Source of the DNA: Bacillota bacterium
GTDB taxonomy: Bacteria > Bacillota > Clostridia > Lachnospirales > Lachnospiraceae
Assembly (NCBI GenBank): GCA_023436065.1
Contig: JAEZKU010000032.1
Span: forward strand, 12,730 to 76,729
Reading direction: 5' to 3'
Length of the DNA stretch: 64,000 bases
Shown here: one piece after another, positions 45,460 through 52,715 of the stretch
Layout of the letters: every line of letters begins with the position of its first letter
Position numbering within the stretch: position 1 is the first letter of the stretch
Position numbers and translations under genes: made by a program
The notes under the pieces: generated by a model
Told to the model about the DNA's origin: nothing
The model's input: the letters and a program-made list of their open reading frames with translations, nothing else
Databases searched by the model: none

Positions 45460-45530
45460 TGTAAAGAAATAATAAAGTTGTGAACTAGATAATAAAGTTA
45501 TGAACTGAATAATAAAGATATGAACTGAGC
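45460..45530 (+). repeat. Tn7-like right end: TGT terminus and three TnsB-type sites
   Basis: TGTAAAGAAAT leads into three repeats at exact 20-bp intervals: AATAAAGTTGTGAACTAG (45471), AATAAAGTTATGAACTGA (45491), AATAAAGATATGAACTGA (45511). Tn7 TnsB sites include ACAATAAAGTCTTAAACTGA, and in the Tn7 left end AATAAAG also begins 11 bp after the TGT. Abutting sites are the Tn7 right-end pattern. Confidence 0.88.
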
Positions 45531-45560
45531 CACCTTTTTATGGAAATAAGAAGGTGGCTC
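45527..45560. other. Hairpin just inside the transposon end
   Basis: Perfect 10-bp stem GAGCCACCTT / AAGGTGGCTC with a 14-nt loop, starting within the last TnsB-type site. No T tract on either strand. It may insulate cargo from glmS transcription. Confidence 0.55.
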
Positions 45561-45649
45561 AAATAACTGATGTTCAAATAAAGGCATCTATACTATATCA
45601 ACTTAATTCTAAAAATTCTCCCATACTCATATTATTTCGTGCTTATTTT

Positions 45650-46156
45650 CTATAAATTCTTTTCTTTATGAATATTCACTGCTTCCACACGTGTACGGAC
45701 ATAATCGGTCTGTTTTTTATATGAAAATAGAAATAGTACCACAAGAAGTGTTATAGCTCCCCATCTCCAATATAAGGAGAGCCAAGTCCAGTTTAATAAC
45801 ATTATATGTAATACATGTATAACCGGAATAAGCAAGACACATGTCAATAACGAACGAGTAGAATTATTCATCTGTGACAATGTATCAATCTTTGAATCGT
45901 CTTTTGCAGCTCTTGCATAGTCAGAGTAGGGAGCATATTTAATAAAACGAATTTTCTTCAAAATAGGTTCTACGACTAAAGAACCTACTCGATTTATAAT
46001 AAGACCCACAAAGTAATAAATTACTATATCCTCTCCGATATTTTGGGTTGATAGATTCAATCCTAAGAAGAACTTGAGGGTCAATACAAAGAATGCCCCT
46101 GGCAACAGGTTGGTCAGTATTTGATATGAATCTAATTTTTCAATAATACTACTCAT
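45650..46156 (-). CDS. Four-helix membrane protein of the CIRCE-controlled cargo operon
   Basis: 168 aa starting at ATG 46156, nine bases after AGGAG (an in-frame GTG is 9 bp upstream). Hydrophobic segments near residues 15-35, 43-62, 100-122 and 128-146; a basic, partly amphipathic loop (about 62-100) lies between pairs. No enzyme motif. Third gene of the operon, 11 bp after the second. A small multi-helix membrane protein in a defence-like operon suggests a membrane-acting effector; that is inference. Confidence 0.65.
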   Translation of the reverse strand: MSSIIEKLDSYQILTNLLPGAFFVLTLKFFLGLNLSTQNIGEDIVIYYFVGLIINRVGSLVVEPILKKIRFIKYAPYSDYARAAKDDSKIDTLSQMNNSTRSLLTCVLLIPVIHVLHIMLLNWTWLSLYWRWGAITLLVVLFLFSYKKQTDYVRTRVEAVNIHKEKNL

Positions 46157-46167
46157 AGAAATCACTC

Positions 46168-46704
46168 CTAATCTCCTAATAGTATGACAGGCGATACCCG
46201 AACGAACGACATTTGTAATGCTTCCATAAATCCTTTGCCCCTGTTCATGAATAACTCACGCTCTGATAATGATGTTTGGAATCCAAAGCGACCAATATTG
46301 CATAATGTATTTGATTGTCGGAAGATTCCGTTACTGTCCAGTGACAATTCTTGCTTGGCAAACCATAAATCAATGTCCTGGTTGAAACGTCTCATAGCGT
46401 TTAATAACTTCTTATGAGACATTCCTTCCCAGATACATGTGTTTGCTACAACAAACTTACCATTGTAAATTTCCCTCAAGGAACAGAGTTTGTAAACATC
46501 ACCTATATGAGCTGTTATGAACGTTCCTTCTATCTTATCATCAGATGTACAGCAAATAAAATCTTTGCATGTCTGTCCGTTCACCTGAATGAACCTCCAA
46601 GTTGACACTTCGACACCTGTCACGCGCTGAATATAATCTCCTCGCGCTCGTACTTGTCCATTATCAACAGCAATATCATTACCATAACCTATAATCCATC
46701 TCAC
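46168..46704 (-). CDS. Unknown protein, middle gene of the CIRCE-controlled operon
   Basis: 178 aa, soluble, beginning MRWIIGYGNDIAVDNGQVRA. Contains a small Cys pair (FICCTSD), NTCIWEGMSHKKLLNAM and a C-terminal FVRVSPVILLGD. I recognise no domain. It overlaps the end of the MBL gene by 26 bp, so the two are translationally coupled and probably work together. Confidence 0.6.
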   Translation of the reverse strand: MRWIIGYGNDIAVDNGQVRARGDYIQRVTGVEVSTWRFIQVNGQTCKDFICCTSDDKIEGTFITAHIGDVYKLCSLREIYNGKFVVANTCIWEGMSHKKLLNAMRRFNQDIDLWFAKQELSLDSNGIFRQSNTLCNIGRFGFQTSLSERELFMNRGKGFMEALQMSFVRVSPVILLGD

Positions 46705-47629
46705 CGAGTTTTACTCCTTGTGGCTTGCTATTTGTAATATATCCAGATCCGTTTATAGGGATTAATACTATGCCGTTTTTTGTGTTCCATGCAGGATCGT
46801 AGTATTCATCCTTCATATATTGTACCAAATTATCGGAACCGCCGCTCTTTTCACCTGAGCCTGAATTATCAGAAATGAAATACTTCTTACTATACGAATC
46901 TTTCAGTTTTTCAAATATTGCCAAAGCGTCGTCTAGCTGTCCGTGATGTGGCAATTGTATGATACTGTAAATGTCAATATTATGCAAATATGAGGGCGAT
47001 GCATCACCACACATCAATATAGTATCACTGTTGTCCAAATGGCACTTTAGTTGAACGCTTGCGGCATTCATTACCGTTTCTTCAGCATGTCCTTCCCCGA
47101 TATTATTGCTCTCTCGGCTATCTACCGCTTTGGCGGCGACATCAGTAAATTCGTCTATTGTAGGTCCTACAATAGTGCAATTACCTACGTTTGTTCCACT
47201 TAATGCCTCTACCGTCGTAAAACCATTCGCCTGTGCAGATTCTATTATGGTTTTGATATTATCAAATTCATCTAGCAACGACTTTTTTAAACTCTCTCTA
47301 TTCCTTCGTCCATCATCAATCTTGTCAAGAATAGTATCGACGTGCCTAAGATACTGATGAGAGTATACACTAACAGTATATTTACTCTGTATATATAACC
47401 AATCAAGCAGATCGCATACCCCGTTAGTGTGGTCGTTATCATTGTGAGATACGACTATATGTATTTGCGAAATCAGCTGATTGGCTTGCAGGAATGCCTC
47501 AACTGCTTCAGCGTGTTTCGCGTGCCCGCAGTCGTACACTACAAGAGATGTATTGTCATAAAGCAATATACAATCTCCGAAACGTGTATTCATATCCTTA
47601 TCATAATAACTTAATGCTTTTAACTTCAT
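46679..47629 (-). CDS. ComEC-like metallo-beta-lactamase-fold protein
   Basis: 316 aa. MBL motifs: GDCILLYDNTSLVVYDCG, metal motif VVSHNDNDHTNGV (HxDxDH, the ComEC/Rec2-type variant), MCGDASPSYL and LPHHGQLDD. It is soluble and lacks ComEC membrane helices. ComEC-type MBL domains are nucleases or phosphodiesterases. Start at ATG 47629 is set by AGAAAGGA six bases before it; an ATG at 47650 has no site. First gene of the operon, under a sigma-A promoter and CIRCE. Confidence 0.75.
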   Translation of the reverse strand: MKLKALSYYDKDMNTRFGDCILLYDNTSLVVYDCGHAKHAEAVEAFLQANQLISQIHIVVSHNDNDHTNGVCDLLDWLYIQSKYTVSVYSHQYLRHVDTILDKIDDGRRNRESLKKSLLDEFDNIKTIIESAQANGFTTVEALSGTNVGNCTIVGPTIDEFTDVAAKAVDSRESNNIGEGHAEETVMNAASVQLKCHLDNSDTILMCGDASPSYLHNIDIYSIIQLPHHGQLDDALAIFEKLKDSYSKKYFISDNSGSGEKSGGSDNLVQYMKDEYYDPAWNTKNGIVLIPINGSGYITNSKPQGVKLGEMDYRLW

Positions 47630-47723
47630 TTTAGTCCTTTCTGTAAGCATATTGAGGTGGCTTACGCACCATGTGTATTTGGGTATAGATCCACAAATAT
47701 ATTTTATCTAGCTACTATTTCTG

Positions 47724-47750
47724 TTAGCACTCAATCTCAATGAGTGCTAA
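47724..47750 (-). promoter_or_regulatory. Perfect CIRCE operator (HrcA site)
   Basis: TTAGCACTC at 47724-47732, a 9-bp spacer and GAGTGCTAA at 47742-47750 match the CIRCE consensus exactly. It lies just after the -10 box of the minus-strand promoter, the usual position for HrcA repression of groESL and dnaK operons. Confidence 0.92.
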
Positions 47751-47759
47751 TTTAATATC

Positions 47760-47788
47760 ACTATATCATTCCATACATTTCCTGTCAA
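47760..47788 (-). promoter_or_regulatory. Sigma-A promoter of the MBL operon
   Basis: On the minus strand: TTGACA (47783-47788), 17-bp spacer, TATAGT (47760-47765), leading directly into CIRCE. Confidence 0.85.
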
Positions 47789-47800
47789 GAGTATTTTTGC

Positions 47801-47825
47801 GATAATGTGAAAAAATCACATTATC
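47801..47825. promoter_or_regulatory. Perfect palindrome between divergent cargo promoters
   Basis: GATAATGTGA-aaaaa-TCACATTATC, 10-bp arms. It sits between the MBL-operon promoter and the AAA15 ATPase promoter, so it could bind a regulator of either. The half-site GATAATGTGA recurs at 49651-49660 upstream of tnsA. Confidence 0.6.
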
Positions 47826-47859
47826 AACTAATTTTTAGGATTATATTGCTTTGTTTCTG

Positions 47860-47888
47860 TTGACAATCGTGATAATATCGTCTATATT
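47860..47888 (+). promoter_or_regulatory. Promoter of the AAA15 ATPase gene
   Basis: TTGACA, 17-bp spacer, TATATT, ending 29 bp before the TTG start codon. Confidence 0.8.
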
Positions 47889-47917
47889 ATTATTAATAAA
47901 AACAAGGCGGTGTTACT

Positions 47918-49270
47918 TTGTTATCAGAATTCAAGGTTGGAAACTTTCTTTCATTCGATGACGTACAGATTTTTTCCATGGAAGCTGGAAAAGTACGTAG
48001 TAAGATTGATAGAGTATATTTAGATAATAATTTTAAGCTTCTTAAATTTATGGCAATTTATGGTGCTAACGCATCTGGAAAATCAAATTTGGTTAGTGCT
48101 TTTGATTTTGCACAAACGGTTATTGTAAGTGGAGTCCCTTCAAGTTGTAACAATTGTTATTGCCGTTTACAAAATGACAATAGAAATAAACCTACACTTT
48201 TTGAATTTACTATTAAAATAGGCAATGAAAAATATACGTATGGTTTTGAACTATTATTAAGTTCTGCTAGTTTTACGACAGAGTATTTGAAACAAATACG
48301 ATATGGCTCTACATATAAGACGGTTTTTTTTAGAGATATTACTTCAGGTAAGTATGAGGTTGATACTTATTTCAAGGATGCAGCAATTAACGAACGTCTA
48401 AAAATATATGCTGAAGACGTAAAGGATGACAGTTCTATTCTGTTTTTAAGATTAATGAATCAAAACAAGGATTCACTTTATGCTAATGACTCAGATATAA
48501 AGATTTTTAGACAAGTATATAACTGGTTTAAATATAAATTAAGTGTAAACTACCCAGACCGACCGATAACGAATTATTCATATTTAATGGATAGTGATAG
48601 TGTAAATCAGATTGGTAAGCTATTATCCTCATTTGGCACAGGTGTCTCTGAATTTGTTATAGCGAAAGTCGCGTTAGAAAAGGTAACTACTAACGTATCT
48701 AAAGAATTGATGCAGAATATTATTGACGATCTCAATGAGCAAAAAAAACGTTATAAAGAAAAGAATATTGAAGATGCTCCTGCCGTAATGCTTCGTTCAG
48801 CCAAAGACAATTCAATGTATATTATTGAACTTGAAGAAGATATTTTACAATGCAAAACATTAGAATTTAAGCACCAAAGAACTAATGCAGTTTTTTCTTT
48901 AGAAGAGGAATCAGACGGTACAATTCGTTTATTGGATTTAATAGAGGTGCTTCTTAGTAAAGATAGTGAGCGTATATATATAATTGATGAAATTAACAGA
49001 CGTTTTCATCCGCTACTTACATATAAGTTCGTTGAAGAATATTTACAATTAGCCACAAAGCGGAATATTCAATTAATTGTAACTACACATGAATCAAAAT
49101 TAATGGATTTCGATATACTTCGTAAGGACGAAATTGGATTTATTGATAAAGATGAAAACGGTAGGTCAACTATTTTTTCTCTAGATACTTTCAGTGAACG
49201 TTTTGATAAAAAGGTATGTAAAGCTTATTTTGAAGGTGAATACGGTGCTATTCCTAGATTCGACATCTAA
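47918..49270 (+). CDS. AAA15-family ATPase (RloA/AbiL-like), putative defence protein
   Basis: 450 aa. N-terminal MLSEFKVGNFLSFDDVQIFS and Walker A IYGANASGKSNLVSAF are typical of the OLD/AAA15 ABC-type ATPases. The C-terminal half has a signature-like LEEESDGTIRLLDL, Walker B IYIIDEINRRFHP and the H loop VTTHESKLMD. Such ATPases occur in RloAB, AbiL and other anti-phage systems, usually beside a nuclease. No partner gene is adjacent here. TTG start behind AAGGCGG. Divergent from the MBL operon. Confidence 0.8.
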   Translation: MLSEFKVGNFLSFDDVQIFSMEAGKVRSKIDRVYLDNNFKLLKFMAIYGANASGKSNLVSAFDFAQTVIVSGVPSSCNNCYCRLQNDNRNKPTLFEFTIKIGNEKYTYGFELLLSSASFTTEYLKQIRYGSTYKTVFFRDITSGKYEVDTYFKDAAINERLKIYAEDVKDDSSILFLRLMNQNKDSLYANDSDIKIFRQVYNWFKYKLSVNYPDRPITNYSYLMDSDSVNQIGKLLSSFGTGVSEFVIAKVALEKVTTNVSKELMQNIIDDLNEQKKRYKEKNIEDAPAVMLRSAKDNSMYIIELEEDILQCKTLEFKHQRTNAVFSLEEESDGTIRLLDLIEVLLSKDSERIYIIDEINRRFHPLLTYKFVEEYLQLATKRNIQLIVTTHESKLMDFDILRKDEIGFIDKDENGRSTIFSLDTFSERFDKKVCKAYFEGEYGAIPRFDI

Positions 49271-49289
49271 AAAATCATTAAGTCAAATG

Positions 49290-49319
49290 TACTGCGGGAT
49301 GTATTTACATCCCGCAGTA
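49290..49319 (+). terminator. Strong hairpin after the AAA15 ATPase
   Basis: 14-bp perfect stem TACTGCGGGATGTA / TACATCCCGCAGTA with a 2-nt loop, 20 bp after the stop. The following bases are only moderately T rich. Confidence 0.65.
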
Positions 49320-49370
49320 TTAGTTGTATAAAAGAATCATTGAAAAATGTGGAAACATTTGTTATTATAT

Positions 49371-49451
49371 AAAAAATAAGCACTAACGATCCAGTTTGCC
49401 GACTCTTCGTTAATGCCCATACTGCTTAGTGGTTGCCCACATTTTCTATTT
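49371..49451 (-). ncRNA. Predicted ~80-nt small RNA with own promoter and terminator
   Basis: On the minus strand: -35 TTGCAT (49481-49486), 17-bp spacer, -10 TATAGT (49458-49463), start near 49451. The RNA contains GTGGGCAACCACTAAGCAGT and ends with a 10-bp stem GCATTAACGA / TCGTTAGTGC (one G-U) followed by TTATTTTTT. No ORF lies within. Convergent with the AAA15 ATPase. Comparison with the abiF RNA class would be worth making; I cannot confirm it. Confidence 0.65.
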
Positions 49452-49486
49452 ATGGATACTATACCATAGATTTATTTGTTATGCAA

Positions 49487-49715
49487 GTTTTTAGTAAAAC
49501 TAATGGCTATAGTTCCCCTTTTATGTTAATAATTTGAGTATGCTTTGGGCTTCTGCTTTTATTAAGTGGGAGCTTTTTTGATTGTAAATATATCACAGAA
49601 TGAATTAAGAATAGACATTTATAAAATCTAATGTAAGGATTTCCATCAGGGATAATGTGATAAATATTTTGGTGATAATTTCAATGTATAGATCATTAAA
49701 GGATGGAGTAGACAG
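49487..49715. other. Spacer upstream of tnsA
   Basis: A+T rich. Holds the presumed tns promoter, which I cannot place with confidence, and a copy of GATAATGTGA at 49651. No TnsB-type repeat cluster is present, so this is not a second transposon end. Confidence 0.4.
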
Positions 49716-50531
49716 ATGGCGAAGAGAAGATATGGAATGGATGAGGATAAAATACAGAGATATATAAAGGATGGACGAGGTCAGGGACAGGGAAGCACCT
49801 ATAAACCGTGGCTGGATATACATGACTTTCCTTCTAAGGGCAGAGTCTCCCGATGCAAGGGCTGGAAGACAAACCGTGTGCATCAGTTTATGTCCGATAA
49901 TGAGACAAGATATTTTTATTTGCTGGATTGGTCCGATAAAGTCATTGATATCCGGGAGCAATATCCTATTCTTGATAGGGATGAGGTAATGAGAATTGCA
50001 GAGAGGAAAGGTATTCGATACCCGATTGATATAGGAACCTCCACACCAATAGTCCTAACAACCGATTTTATGATTACTGTTATGGAAAATGGTAAAACTC
50101 ATGACGTTGCTAGAACAGTGAAAACCTCTTCTGATCTAGATAACCCTAGGGTTCTTGAAAAATTGGAAATCGAGAGGTGCTATTGGAAGGATAGAGGAAT
50201 TGATTGGGGAATTGTTACGGATCAGGAAATTAATAAGGGATTAGCCTTAAACATTGAATGGGTACATTCTTCGTATAAACTTGAGGATGTCGATGGTATG
50301 GATAAGCTGAGCTTAAAGACGTATATACCGCTATTGAAAAATAGGCTGTTAAGTAGCTCTGAAATAGTCCAAGAAGTCTTAAATGGTTTAGATTCGGAGC
50401 ATAATGTTGAACCAGGCTTGTTCTTGTATTTATTTAAACATTTGATAGCAACTAAGCAGCTTAAGATTGCGGATTTTAATACAAGAATTAATACAAATAA
50501 ATTAACAACGGATATGCTACTGAAGATATGA
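49716..50531 (+). CDS. tnsA: Tn7-like transposase subunit TnsA
   Basis: 271 aa (Tn7 TnsA is 273). A restriction-endonuclease-fold protein that cuts the 5' ends of the element. The catalytic triad is readable as Glu63 (SDNETRYFYLLDW), Asp117 (LTTDFMI) and Lys136 (ARTVKTS), close to Tn7 positions 63, 114 and 132. The C-terminal half is a winged-helix TnsC-contacting domain. GGATGGAG precedes the ATG. First gene of tnsABCDE; tnsB starts 21 bp later. Confidence 0.95.
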   Translation: MAKRRYGMDEDKIQRYIKDGRGQGQGSTYKPWLDIHDFPSKGRVSRCKGWKTNRVHQFMSDNETRYFYLLDWSDKVIDIREQYPILDRDEVMRIAERKGIRYPIDIGTSTPIVLTTDFMITVMENGKTHDVARTVKTSSDLDNPRVLEKLEIERCYWKDRGIDWGIVTDQEINKGLALNIEWVHSSYKLEDVDGMDKLSLKTYIPLLKNRLLSSSEIVQEVLNGLDSEHNVEPGLFLYLFKHLIATKQLKIADFNTRINTNKLTTDMLLKI

Positions 50532-50552
50532 GATAAAGGAGTATAAGGCGGC

Positions 50553-52715
50553 ATGCTTATTACAATAAATGAATTGATAAGTTTTACCTCAGAAGAAAAT
50601 CATGTTGAGCGTGTGTTGTGGATAGATGAGGGAAATTTTATTGCATTTGTTATAGACATTTATATGGGCAATGCATTGCCTAAAGTCAGAAAGATATCGG
50701 ATATTCTCGAAGGGCTTGATAACGGAAGCATAATAAAGCTTCAAGAGGATCCATATATAAGCTACATTGATGAAAGCAAATTGGAGGAATTAAGTAAAAA
50801 TATACGAGATAAAGCATGGGATATAGTTGGTAGAATTGCTGGAGCAGATAATGAGCCTGATATTTATAAGGAATTGCATAGGGGCAAGCTTATTAAGCAG
50901 GTCATGGAAGCCTCAGGTGCATCCAAAAATATGATTTATAAGTATTTGAGGAGATATTGGCAAAGAGGAAAGGTGAAAAACGCACTGCTTCCAGATTATA
51001 AAAATTCTGGAGGAAAAGGGAAGGAAAGAACTCCTGGAGCAAAAAAGCGAGGAAGACCTATAAAAAACAACCATATTCTTGGTTGCGGTGTAAACGTGGA
51101 CGAAGAGACGAAGAAAATATTCCGCATTGCTATAAACAGATATTATCATACCAGTAAAGAAAATTCACTCAAGGTTGCTTATGAATTTATGGTTAAGGAT
51201 TTCTATACAGAGAATTATAGCCTGGTATCAGGGATAAGACAACCTATACTGATAGATGTTTCGCTGGTTCCATCCTATGCCGAATTCAAATATTGGTATG
51301 AGAAGGAAAACGATATAAAAAAGAAATTAGCTTCGAGAAGGGGAGATAAAAAGTATCAACTTAATAATCGAGCAATTACCGGAAAGTCAGATAAAAATAT
51401 TATAGGACCAGGCTCAAAGTATCAAATTGATGCAACAGTTGCGGATGTATATCTGGTGTCCAGAAGTAATAGGGATTGGATTATTGGAAGACCAATTGTA
51501 TATGTTGTAATCGATGTCTTCTCAAGAATCGTAACTGGATTATATGTCGGCCTGGAGGGTCCTTCTTGGCTGGGAGCGATGATGGCTCTAACTAATTCGG
51601 CCTCAAATAAGGTTCAGTATTGCAAAGAATATGGTATAGAAATTGAAGCCTCTGATTGGCCTTGCTGTCACTTACCGGAAGCTATTCTGGCAGATAGAGG
51701 CGAGATGGAAAGTAAACAGGTGGATAATCTGGTTAATTCTCTTCATGTAAGAATAGAGAATACTCCACCCTATCGAGCGGATTGGAAAGGAATAGTCGAG
51801 CAGTATTTTAAAACACTTGATACGAAGGTCAAGCCTCTTCTTCCAGGACATATCGATACGGACTTTAGAGAACGTGGTGAAAAAGATTATCGCTTGGATG
51901 CAAAGCTGGATATTTATCAGTTCACACAGATAATAATAAATTGTGTGCTATCTCACAACAAGACGCATTGGTTAGATAATTATGTTAGAGATGATGATAT
52001 GATAGCTGACGGAGTCAAGCCTATACCGGTGGAGCTGTGGCAATGGGGAATTTTAAATCGCTCTGGGATCTTACGAAGCTTTCCTGAGGATATCATTAAG
52101 TTAAATCTAATGCCCTCAGACAAAGCTCTGGTTACTGCAAAAGGTATTAAGTATAAAAACATGTATTATAGCTGTAAAAAGGCGGTAGAGGAACTATGGT
52201 TTGAAAATGCAAGAAACAAAGAAAGCTGGAAAGTGGATATCTCGTATGATCCAAGAAACATGAACTTCATCTACATTAGGATAGAAAACGGGAGAGCTTT
52301 TGATATCTGTCATCTATTGGATGATAGAAAGTATTTTGATAAAACGCTCGAGGAAATTCAATACTTGGATGAGTATGATAAATTTGCTAAGTTAATTTAT
52401 AAAGAGGAGCAATTACAAGCAAAAATAAATCTATATTCTCAGATCGACTATATCGTTCAAGAAGCTGAAAAAATGACTGTAGAGCAAAGCAAGGAAACCA
52501 GTAAAACACAAAAACTCAAAGGAATCAGAGATAATCGCAGGTTTGAAAAAGAGAAAAATCGACAGTCGGAGGCGTTCACGCTTAATGCTGGGAAAGATAG
52601 TACGAAAGAAAATGATAATATTACTCTTAGCCTGGGTGAGGATAGCTTTGATGTAGAAGATTTAAGGGGTATAGAATACCTAAAACGTAAGCAAAGGGAG
52701 CGTTTGAATGGATAA
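50553..52715 (+). CDS. tnsB: Tn7-like DDE transposase TnsB
   Basis: 720 aa. RNase H-type DDE catalytic triad at Asp293 (QIDATVADVY), Asp381 (ILADRGEM) and Glu416 (GIVEQYFK); the 88- and 35-residue spacings equal those of Tn7 TnsB. It binds the end repeats and cuts and joins the 3' ends. N-terminal helix-turn-helix-like regions and a basic GRP-type tract (AKKRGRPIK) precede the core. The C-terminal tail (from about 620) is charged and should contact TnsC. It overlaps tnsC by 8 bp. Confidence 0.97.
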   Translation: MLITINELISFTSEENHVERVLWIDEGNFIAFVIDIYMGNALPKVRKISDILEGLDNGSIIKLQEDPYISYIDESKLEELSKNIRDKAWDIVGRIAGADNEPDIYKELHRGKLIKQVMEASGASKNMIYKYLRRYWQRGKVKNALLPDYKNSGGKGKERTPGAKKRGRPIKNNHILGCGVNVDEETKKIFRIAINRYYHTSKENSLKVAYEFMVKDFYTENYSLVSGIRQPILIDVSLVPSYAEFKYWYEKENDIKKKLASRRGDKKYQLNNRAITGKSDKNIIGPGSKYQIDATVADVYLVSRSNRDWIIGRPIVYVVIDVFSRIVTGLYVGLEGPSWLGAMMALTNSASNKVQYCKEYGIEIEASDWPCCHLPEAILADRGEMESKQVDNLVNSLHVRIENTPPYRADWKGIVEQYFKTLDTKVKPLLPGHIDTDFRERGEKDYRLDAKLDIYQFTQIIINCVLSHNKTHWLDNYVRDDDMIADGVKPIPVELWQWGILNRSGILRSFPEDIIKLNLMPSDKALVTAKGIKYKNMYYSCKKAVEELWFENARNKESWKVDISYDPRNMNFIYIRIENGRAFDICHLLDDRKYFDKTLEEIQYLDEYDKFAKLIYKEEQLQAKINLYSQIDYIVQEAEKMTVEQSKETSKTQKLKGIRDNRRFEKEKNRQSEAFTLNAGKDSTKENDNITLSLGEDSFDVEDLRGIEYLKRKQRERLNG

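Noticed and set aside
49340..49368. Plus-strand TTGAAA-17-TATTAT as a promoter for a plus-strand RNA.
   Set aside because: The minus-strand reading has a better promoter, a U-tract terminator and a coherent hairpin, so the plus-strand match is probably incidental.
49500..49530. Minus-strand AACATAAAAGGGGAACTA looks a little like a TnsB site and could mark an end next to tnsA.
   Set aside because: It is a single copy, two bases too short between AAAG and GAACT, and no TGT terminus or repeat array accompanies it.
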